64,000 bases of DNA from Bicyclus anynana. Taxonomy: Eukaryota > Arthropoda > Insecta > Lepidoptera > Nymphalidae. Positions 55,887 through 64,000 of the stretch are shown here, piece after piece. The position numbers and the translations under genes were made by a program. The DNA lies in the NCBI RefSeq assembly GCF_947172395.1, contig NC_069093.1, positions 5,925,561-5,989,560 of the forward strand, read 5' to 3'. Position 1 is the stretch's first letter; each line of letters opens with the position of its first letter. The notes beneath the pieces were generated by a model that saw only the letters and a program-made list of their open reading frames with translations, searched no databases and was not told the DNA's origin.

Positions 55887-56350
55887 CATACGGCTATTTA
55901 GCACACATATACATAAATGCACGATACAGACATACAAATAAGTTAAACCTAAAATACCTCTCCATATTACAATCACTTCATTATACAGGTACTACTATAA
56001 TATACTTCAAAAACATATCTCAACACATCGTAAAGAATACACAAAATGTTTACAACAACTCTGTCAACAATTAAAATATAGACACAACATTTCAGTTTCC
56101 TTTTTGAACGCTATTTTGGCTCGCTTTCAACTTTCTTGCAAATTATTCATACACCCCGAATGTAGGTCGCTCTTATTAGTGACTGACCGGGCTCGCTGCG
56201 TCTAGCGAGTGGCGAAAGAGGCAAAAAAGCTGCAAATGAATAAACACCGGTTTAATACGAAGCTCTGGATGTTTGTTAGCTATGAAATGTAATAAGGGCA
56301 AAACAATGATTGACCATTATAAATTTTTAAACGCTGTTTATCGTCCTAGT

Positions 56351-56530
56351 AGCTGACGCCGCGCGGTTTCATCCGCGTGGTTTTCGTTCCCATAGGAGTA
56401 CGGGGATAATAGCATTCCTCGATAAATGGGCTATCTAACACTGAAATAATTTTTTAAATCGGACCAGTAGTTCCCAAGATTAGCGCGTTCAAACATACAA
56501 ACAAACTCTTCAGCTTTATAATATTAGTAT
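56351..56530 (-). mobile_element. Short Helitron, type 1 (minus strand), imperfect end
   Basis: AGCTGACGCCGCGCGGTTTC at the 3' end; the last bases read CTAC rather than CTAG. The 5' end has ATTATAAAGCTGAAGAG. Confidence 0.7.
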
Positions 56531-56944
56531 TGCTTTGTTGCCAATGACACAAAAGAGTTCTTATTTTACAATTTGGTTGTAAATAAACGACTTTAAAGGG
56601 GAAATAACTAACTACAATATAATGTATTGTACGGCAGATATTTAAATTAACTTAACTTTTTGTTCAGTTAATTTAAAAATTTAAAGTTATTTTCTGTTCC
56701 CAAAATTTATTGTAATCAAGTAATTTTTAAGTGTTACTTTGTAAGCCTTTCGTGGCATCATATTAGAAATCGGAAATTACTCGTATTTTTCGCAAATAGG
56801 TACTTACATGAAATTTAAGTTAACAAATTAAATCCGACACTGAAACAACTTCAGCTTTCAAGGCCAAACATTGTGGCACTGGAATATAGTGGTGGAAGTC
56901 AGTACAAGAAACTTAGGTATACGTCGATCGGCTGAGAAGGATAA

Positions 56945-57235
56945 TCTATACTAATATCATAAAGAGGAAATCTTTGTTTGTTTGTTTGTAATTAATAGGC
57001 TCAAAAACTACTGGATCGATTTTAAAAATTCTTTCACCATTCGAAAGCTACATTATCCACAAGTAACATAGGCTTAATTTTATTTTGGAAAAAAATAGGG
57101 TTCCGTAAGATTTTTGGGTTTTTCGGACACAAGGTGTAAAAAATGAACCAGAAAAGTAATCGTCATAGGTAGGGGTAGGGTAGGGATAGGGTAGGAATAG
57201 GGGTAGGTAGGGGTAGGGTCTCAGGCGTCCGCTAG
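56945..57235 (+). mobile_element. Helitron, type 4, with (GGGTA)n tract
   Basis: TCTATACTAATATCATAAAG start after A; GTCTCAGGCGTCCGCTAG end before T. The G-rich tract at 57165-57220 replaces the usual terminal hairpin arm. Confidence 0.75.
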
Positions 57236-57846
57236 TAATATTATAAAATATGACACAGTAAAAGTACAAAGAAACCCGTAAAACATCAGTACATCTGAAT
57301 CTTATTAAAAAAAGTACGAGTACATACATATATAATATAATACATAGCCCGCCAATCCGCATTTGAGCAGCGTGGTAGGTTTTAGCTCCATATCCTCTCT
57401 TTTAAAAGAAGGTAAGCCAGGGCATTGTAGAGGGCAAAATAGACTAATAATGGTCAAGTATATACCTACATATTGAAAATTTCAGTTATATAAAAATAGA
57501 ATGGATACACATAAATATGACTGTAGAAAGTCTCGTTATCCGAAAATAAAAAGCCTTTTAAAGGCCCGCGGCCGAGGTTTTAATATTTAAAGTTGAAGCG
57601 GGATAGCTCATCTAATGTGCTATTAGCAACGTGGATTGTGACGCGACGCCATGTTTCCACGAGGCCCGGTCGAAAATATTTAATGAATTCAACCTTTGTA
57701 CGGTCATTAACGAAAATTAATTGATTGAATTTATAAGGAGATACATTTAGGAGTAGATTTGATCACTTACATAAATTATTTATTATTGTTAATTAGGTGC
57801 AACTTTTATGAATTTAATGATTGAATACAGCGTATTTATTGATAGA

Positions 57847-58043
57847 CTAGCTGTCGCCGTGCGGTTTTACCCGCGTGTTTCCCGGTCCCGTAAGAAAACG
57901 GGGATAATTTATATATATAGCCTATAGTCTTCCTCAATAAATGGGCTATCCAACACTGAAAAAATTTTTCAAATCGGACCAGTAGTTCCTAAGATTAGCG
58001 CGTTCAATCAAACAAACCCTTGAGCGTTATATATAAGTATAGA
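57847..58043 (-). mobile_element. Short Helitron, type 1 (minus strand)
   Basis: CTAG end at 57847 and TC start at 58043; hairpin CCGTGCGGTTTTACCCGCG. Confidence 0.75.
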
Positions 58044-58084
58044 TTTTGAGAATGTAAGGAGTTCTTGGAGTTGGAAAATTAGTG

Positions 58085-58194
58085 GTCTCATCTATCGCAG
58101 ATCACGTTCGGGTTCTGGTCTTGGTTTTTTCATCAACATCGATGTTGATGAAAAACCAAGACCGGAACTGAACGTGCTTTTCGATCGATGAGAC
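58085..58194. mobile_element. Foldback MITE, 110 bp
   Basis: GTCTCATCTATCG at the left and its inverted copy at the right. The arms share GGTCTTGGTTTTTCATCAAC and meet near TCGA; a few mismatches. Confidence 0.7.
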
Positions 58195-58229
58195 TACTTA
58201 AGTTACAGAGCTATTATGGCCTTCAGTGT

Positions 58230-58386
58230 AAAGATTTCTTCACAATGTTTGTCCTTCACCGTTTGAGATACGTGATTTTTTTTAAATGCACATAACTGAA
58301 AAGTTGGAGGTGCCCCGGTCCGGATTCGAATCTACAACCTATGGATTCGGAGGCAGAGGTCATATCCACTGGGCTATCACGGCTGT
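58230..58386 (-). mobile_element. SINE family B, head half
   Basis: Head GCCGTGATAGCCCAGTGGAT on the minus strand. The tail is lost before AATTCTC, close to a foldback MITE. Confidence 0.7.
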
Positions 58387-58539
58387 GAAGGAGATTAAAA
58401 AAATCAAAGAAAAACAGCTTCCATTTTCTCAAACCAAGTAAGAATACGCGATGCATAATGCATGAAATTAATTCAGTCATTTGAAAACTCAAATACTCTA
58501 GAACTGTGCCATAAAATAATCCAGGTTCCGACGATGGCG

Positions 58540-59550
58540 ATAACTTTCCGTGGATTCAATCGCTTCTGTTAAATGTAGCTGTAAATTGGGCAGTTCCACT
58601 TGAACGATATTGAGTTATGGTCGCCGCGCCGCTATTGATGACTGTCTGAGTGCCGTATCTCACTGTCCGCCTGTTCATTTGTCAAAACCAACACTGCAAA
58701 GTAGCAAAGTCTCGTAACAATGATGTAGTGCGGTCGTAAATGTGTACGCTTAGATACCGCGCTCTAAACAATTGAAGGATGTGGTTATTATTGGATGACG
58801 GTGACGATGTTCTACAAATTGCGTGGTACATTATCTCGCTCAGAAATTTTCATTTCCTGGTAACTCAGTTAGTTACCAGAATTAAGAATTATCGTAAAGT
58901 GGGCAATTCCACCTGAACGATATTGAGTTATGGTCGCCGCGCCGCTATTGATCTGATATATGATCTGATCTGATCTTGACTGTCTGAGTGCCGTATCTCA
59001 CTGTCCGCCTGTTCATTTTTCAAAACCAACACTGCAAAGTAGCAAAGTCTCGTAACAATGATGTAGTGCGGTCATAAATGTGTAAGCTTAGATACCGCGC
59101 TCTAAACGATTGAAAGATGCGGTTATTATCGAATGCCGGTGACAATGTCCTACAAATCGCGTGGTACATTATCTCGCTCAGAAATTTTCATTTCCTGGTA
59201 ACTCAGTTAGTTACCAGAATTAAGAATTATCGTAAAGTGGGCAATTCCACCTGAACGATATTGAGTTATGGTCGCCGCGCCGCTATTGATGACTGTCTGA
59301 GTGCCGTATCTCACTGTCCGCCTGTTCATTTGTCAAAACCAACACTGCAAAGTAGCAAAGTCTCGTAACAATGATGTAGTGCGGTCGTAAATGTGTACGC
59401 TTAGATACCGCGCTCTAAACGATTGAAAGATGCGGTTATTATCGAATGCCGGTGACAATGTCCTACAAATCGCGTGGTACATTATCTCGCTTAGAAATTT
59501 TCATTTTCTAGTAACTCAGTTAGCTACCAGAATCAAGACTATCGTAAAAA
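58540..59550. repeat. Tandem array of about 313-bp units, three copies
   Basis: Units start at about 58588, 58901 and 59239 (GGGCAGTTCCAC or GGGCAATTCCAC). Copy 2 has a 25-bp GATCT-rich insertion. Each unit ends in the palindrome TGGTAACTCAGTTAGTTACC. The start of the array is the reverse complement of the core of the array at 18.3-20.0 kb (GGAACTGCCCAATTTAC). Confidence 0.85.
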
Positions 59551-59974
59551 AAAAAGTTGATCGTTTCAGCGAGATGAAGCTACTCACGAATAATTGACTT
59601 GTTAGTAATCAGTTGTAAAAAATGTTCTATGGATCCCTGACTCCATTCGCATGATACTCATGGTGATCATAAAATTTTCCGGGATAATAAGTAGATACCC
59701 TACGTGTTAAATCAGTGTATAATCTATCACTTTTCCAAATATCAGCAAATTAAATTTACAAGAAAACTAAGAATTAATCCTTAATATATATTATAACTTA
59801 TGTACCTAAATATTTACTTGATAAATCTTTTAATTCAATAGTGGCTTTATCTTTTTTATTCGATGTATTGTGAACAAAAACCTATTACATTAATTATTAT
59901 AGTCCAACAAAATTTTGCATATTTTAGTTGCGTTTCCAAAATAGTTATTAGTCACAGTGTTGCCACGTACATAA

Positions 59975-60199
59975 CTTGCTTAGAAAGAAAGTTTCGCTTC
60001 GGCTTCGCCTCAAGTATATGTAGCATACACCAGAAGATCACCAGTAGACCGGTTCGTACAGAAGCCATACTGCCAGTCTGACAAGAGGTCGTTTTCCTCT
60101 AGGTATGCAAGAAGCTTGACATTAATAACCCGCTCCATAGCCTTGCACAGCATGGACGTGATGGCTATTGGTCTACAATTGGCCGGGGCAAACCGCTTA
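59975..60199 (-). pseudogene. Jockey-like LINE reverse transcriptase relic
   Basis: On the minus strand, about 60195 back to 60015, it reads FAPANCRPIAITSMLCKAME, then RVINVKLLAYLEENDLLSDW and QYGFCTNRSTGDLLVYATYT before a stop. The NxRPIAITS, ME(R)xI and QYGF...S(T/A)xDLL pattern is the N-terminal RT region of Jockey/CR1-type LINEs. Only this short piece remains, so it is a dead copy. Confidence 0.8.
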
Positions 60200-60902
60200 G
60201 ATTAAGTATCAGAACACTATGTCATATTTGGCACAACCTTTAAAATAAAGCTTAGTAAATAGATTACTAGTTTCTATCTTGTTAACAAATCTGCGAAGGG
60301 ATTTACTATTTCCTTACCAAACAGAGAGAAATAGATACTCGTACTCTGGTTCTAGGAAATAACACACGCCTATAATCCGGGGTAAGGCTAAATGAAATAG
60401 CCTCTGAAATATGAGAAATAAGTGCGTAATATCCAAGTAACGCTGAAAAACGGCTTTGTTATACCGGTGTACGTTTATACAGTACGTCCACGCTTATTAA
60501 AAAACCCATAAAATATTCGGTGTACGATGGAAATATTATATGAATGTACAAGCATTATGAACGCGCGATGAATCATTGAACAGCGGCTGGATGTTATATA
60601 TTTTTAATAGTGATTTTCCACCTAGTTGGTAATCCGGTTTGATCGATCGTATTATTTTTTGTGAGTTCTGTACCACAAAAGGTTATTAATTTAACATAGG
60701 CATTATTCATTTAACATAGGCCTTATTACCATTTCGTTGTCCATCTGACTGTCACGACCCGATATCAATATCGTGTAGAAATTAAAACCATATATTCTCC
60801 GCGCCACCAAACAAGTCATTCGGCAATGGCGGTCTTATTGTCATTTGTGTAAGGTGCTGTCAATTTTAGTTCAGGTTTTAGCTGCGAGAATTCTTTCAAA
60901 GT

Positions 60903-61250
60903 CAAAGTCAAAGTCAAAATTCATTTATTTCAAATAGGCTTAGTTTACAAGCTCTTTCGAAACGTCAGGTAATAATATTAAACTTAAGATAATGGTGATA
61001 ATAATTATTCGAAAACTTAAAATTAAAGTTACGAGGGTTCCAAACGCGCCTTGGTCCGAGAAGACCAAGACCGTTAGTTTCGAAGACCGTTGGTTTCGTT
61101 GTTCGGAGTCTAGTCTACAGTCCCTTAAAGCTGTGAAAATATAAAATAAAGATACGACCTTTGAGAAGAAACTATTCATAGGAAATCTAATTATAAAAAA
61201 CTCAAAGGTGCCTGACTGACATAGTGATCTATCAACGCACAGCAAAAACC
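60903..61250 (-). repeat. LINE-like 3' tail
   Basis: CAAAGTCAAAGTCAAAATTC then ATTTATTTCAAATAGGCTTA and GAAACGTCAGGT. A shorter copy lies at about 28337-28400 and a distant one at about 2508-2640. It resembles the 3' UTR of a non-LTR element; no coding part is seen. Confidence 0.5.
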
Positions 61251-61254
61251 ACTC

Positions 61255-61547
61255 GACGGATCGGGCTTAAATTTGGCGTGCAGGTAGATTTTATGACGTA
61301 GGCATCTGCTGAGAAAGGATTTTGATCAACTCTTCCCCCAAAGGGAAAAAATAGGAGTAGAAAGTTTGTATGGAAAGTCCTTCACTTTTAGAGTTACAGT
61401 TTTAAAATTTTTCATAAATTATAAAAAAAATACGAAATATTTTATATTATGATTCAAAAATTTTTTAAATTAAATCTCTTAAGTGTGAAATAGGGCTTGA
61501 AAGTTTACATTGATTTCCACACGGAAGAAGTCGCGGGCTTCCGCTAG
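61255..61547 (+). mobile_element. Helitron, type 2, 3' part
   Basis: Ends GTCGCGGGCTTCCGCTAG before T. The body carries AATAGGGCTTGAAAGTTTAC as in the 39.4 and 43.3 kb copies. Confidence 0.65.
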
Positions 61548-61904
61548 TGTATAATATATGTGTAGGAGGTACATATAACTCCTCAGTACCGTTATGCCTT
61601 AGCAAAGGGTTTCATAGGTACATAACCAACAAACTTAATAATTCGCCGACGTGGGCAAATAGACCTGAGTTTGAAACTAACGCTATTAGCTGTTTGATAG
61701 TTTAAGAAACTGTTCCGTATAACCATTTGCATAATCCAGTTCCTATTTCTAAGAGTAAATTAAAGTTGGCTTCTTTGTACCTTTTTCCGCATTAGCTATA
61801 ATTGTAACCGACCGCAAGTACCTATTCCATTCCAACTTATGTAATTAAAGTATCTTTGTGTGCCATTTTAGAAGTTTCATGGAATAAATATTTTGGATTC
61901 TTAA

Positions 61905-62345
61905 TTTTTTTTTATTGAGAAAGAATACAATAAGGAACTTAAGCTAACTTATCCTAAATAACTATACAAGTCATGCCCACGTGGAATTGTGAAAAGAATA
62001 CGGGCTGCATTTTTGCGCTGGACAGCCAGGCTGATCCTTTGCGCAAAAAATGAGCCAGCTCTTCTGTCACCAGTTGAGGCAACTAGTCGCGGTGAAATGA
62101 TTCGGTAAAATTTTTTGACACTGCGACTCCATGGCCCAAGGGTCTCCAAGGCAAAAGGTACAAATATGTAACTCTTTGTCAGAGAGGCATACTTGAGCCA
62201 CTTACCAGTTTCAGCTTTTTCTGCTGCGGCTCCCGGTCTTGATTCTGTCTCCCTGATATGACACGGTGCTAATGTGTCAACGCATGTAGCGTCCCACATT
62301 AGGGCCCCGCCCCATTTCCCAGGGAACCAGCGTCAATCCATCAGG
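61905..62345 (-). pseudogene. Non-LTR retrotransposon C-terminus with poly(A) tail
   Basis: On the minus strand it reads DGLTLVPW, slips frame near 62300, then runs open as WDATCVDTLAPCHI, GPWSRSVKKF and GDRRAGSFFAQRISLAVQR to 61949. A T-run at about 61903-61912 (poly(A) on the minus strand) closes it. This matches a C-terminal block (PDG...WD.T..D) carried by many animal LINE proteins; PD...D could be an endonuclease-like core. The exact clade is uncertain. 5'-truncated. Confidence 0.65.
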
Positions 62346-62523
62346 TCTCTAATTAATTCTATTAAGTAATTTAGATGACATTTATTTCACTTACTGTGTA
62401 TTTAAAAATTTTCATTCATGTGTTTTTGTGTAACTGTCTTGTATCTTACATAATACTTACTTTCCTCATTAGATATCTCAACCTCATCACCCTGTGACTT
62501 CAATGTCTCTTTGAACTAAATGC

Positions 62524-62632
62524 TCCGTCCATTGCCACTTTGTTTTTTCCGTGCTTTGCGGATCTCCTCATATCTGGTTCGATCACTCAAATATACCAAG
62601 CATAGCTCGCTCCATGGTCCGCGGCTGAGTGA
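62524..62632 (-). pseudogene. RTE-type LINE, internal fragment
   Basis: On the minus strand it recalls MERAMLG...EIRK...KWQW from the same C-terminal region as the copy at 40842. Confidence 0.55.
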
Positions 62633-63524
62633 TTATTAATTTAACAAAATACTTAAAAACTCTGATCAATTTTTGAAATTGATAAGAAGAAAATATTTTC
62701 CCGAACTAATCAAACGCAATCACGCAACAAGCTTATAAAACATAATCTCTACACGTACCCAGTGAGATATAACGAGGAAAAGCCTTACCCTTAGCATTAC
62801 CCTCTGTGCTGACCGATAAAGGAAAGTCACAAGTATCAACGAACCGGAAGCTATTTGGTAACAATTTACTATAACAGTCACGTTCGTTAATTCTGTAACC
62901 CTAGTACGAAACATATCTTGTTCAAAAACCATAGATGTAATTGATAAACGAATTACTTTAATGTTAATGCAACTTTCACCTTACTTGCCTTATTTCAAAG
63001 TTCTAAATTCAACAACACCATTTCGTATTTTAAGAGAGAGCTCGCCCAGCGAAGTTCTACTACTATACTTACTCCCGCTTATTTGTATAATATTGTTGTG
63101 TTTTATTTAGAGTATAAGGTTGCTGGTGAAATTACTGACATAATAAACGAGCAAGGGCGCAGGATAGCGTCCTAATTTTCACTTAACTAGCGCATAGCTT
63201 TGTTGATAATTAACCTACGAATCAAGTTTAATAAATTGCGATATGTGCGTTGTATATTAAAATTAGTAGAACAGAAAGCATGTATTGTGTTCTAAGTATG
63301 TTTTTATAACACGTGAGTTTTGAGTTCATTTTACCTTTTTTCAGTAGTCATGTCGATATATATGTCGTAAATATCGTAGAGTCATTAATAAAAATATGGA
63401 CAGAACCGCTGACCTAACCTTGGTCATCGGCTCTGCCAATTACAATAGGTATGCTATGCTTAACCTCACTAATCGCTTACACAATACTACTCTTAATTTT
63501 ACTATTTTACCCTGGTAGTTGTGG

Positions 63525-63640
63525 TAGAGGAAGTACATCGAGCAAGTCCCAGGACTTGTGACCATTGGGTGTGATTTAAAGGCGCCTTTTAATACTAGTA
63601 AACACTCACCAACCCTGCCCGACATGCTCTCCATGCCCAC
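63525..63640 (-). repeat. Diverged relative of family C
   Basis: CCAGGACTTGTGACCATTGG and AAACACTCACCAACCCTGCC resemble the piece at 41575-41660; a shorter relative (GGTACTTGTGACCCGG) lies near 54760. Confidence 0.45.
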
Positions 63641-64000
63641 AGTAAACAATTTAAGATCAATAATTACTTCATCACGAAACATTATCGAACAAAATCACTA
63701 ACGCGACAAGCAGCATGACGCCTCAAGCTGCTCAACAAAGAATTGAACCAATTAATAGCCCAAGTCACTAATCACTTTCCTTTTCTTAATAACACTACTT
63801 AACATTTCACTATTTCACTATACTTAACAAGTAGAAGACGATTATTCCATCTTAAAAACGCGATTAGAACTGAATTACTAAATCAGCAGACTACGGAGAC
63901 AGACGGAGGCAGGATGCCTCACTAGAGTGAATACACAGTGACGGTACACTTGACTCTAGTCCACGCGCCATTTGGGACGCGATGCCATTGGATGAGAGTT

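Larger units (their letters stand above)
62346..64000. other. No gene seen apart from repeat pieces
   Basis: Contains an RTE fragment (62524-62632) and a family C relative (63525-63640). The final 110 bp (GGAGACAGACGGAGGCAGGA and onward) are less AT-rich and could lead into a feature beyond the window. Confidence 0.4.

Noticed and set aside
58588..59548. Regularly spaced repeats as a CRISPR array
   Set aside because: Units are over 300 bp with no short spacers, and the genome is eukaryotic; it is an ordinary tandem repeat.
62720..62932. 70-codon minus-strand frame (MVFEQDMFRTRV...)
   Set aside because: No recognisable motif or supporting signal.

Overview
The window looks like a stretch of lepidopteran (moth or butterfly) nuclear genome. 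It is AT-rich, holds spliced rather than operonic coding sequence, and is packed with repeat types I associate with Lepidoptera: short Helitrons with TC and CTAG ends, tRNA-derived SINEs, RTE-type LINE tails ending in ATG/GAT repeats, and palindromic MITEs. The species cannot be named from the sequence. No host protein-coding gene could be recognised; all long open frames belong to mobile elements. The family names below come from motif recognition, not from searches.

The two best coding units are transposons. (1) A complete-looking DNA transposon occupies 2729-6497: 34-bp terminal inverted repeats, an ATAT target duplication, and a three-exon gene (3351-5707) that splices in frame to a 700-residue transposase-like protein with an apparent Asp-Asp-Asp/Glu core, best compared with the Sola group. 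(2) A 5'-truncated non-LTR retrotransposon of the Dong/R4 type occupies about 32840-35133, with one uninterrupted 708-codon frame covering reverse transcriptase (YMDD), a CCHC finger and a restriction-like endonuclease.

Region by region. 1-2.7 kb: AT-rich DNA with one tRNA-like relic. 2.7-6.5 kb: the Sola-like transposon. 6.7-17.4 kb: Helitron, SINE and LINE fragments, a GCATGC-rich TA-flanked element (11.4-12.0) and long-inverted-repeat MITEs (15.7 and 17.5). 18.3-20.0 kb: a tandem array whose units carry or lack a 141-bp hairpin; a related core recurs in a second tandem array at 58.5-59.5 kb. 22-24 kb: SINEs, two with clear target duplications. 25.6-27.1 kb: a TTAA-flanked element containing three copies of a 20-bp palindrome. 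28-32.3 kb: Helitrons, SINEs and an RTE tail. 32.8-35.1 kb: the Dong/R4-like LINE. 36-44 kb: a CTTTT-type microsatellite, a TA-flanked MITE, a foldback with a perfect 34-bp palindrome (40.4), and twin hairpins (42.8-43.0). 45.8-46.2 kb: one LTR with a primer site matching tRNA-Tyr. 49-55 kb: SINE and RTE pieces, plus a GC-rich TTA-flanked MITE carrying 77-bp tandem repeats (54.3-54.7). 56-62.3 kb: Helitrons, the second tandem array, a Jockey-like RT relic and a LINE C-terminal relic. The last 1.6 kb shows nothing firm.

Nothing suggests the elements work together as one host pathway. The autonomous-looking Sola-like element would mobilise itself. The LINE can no longer be full length, though its RT and endonuclease frame is open. 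The short Helitrons, SINEs and MITEs would depend on enzymes encoded elsewhere.
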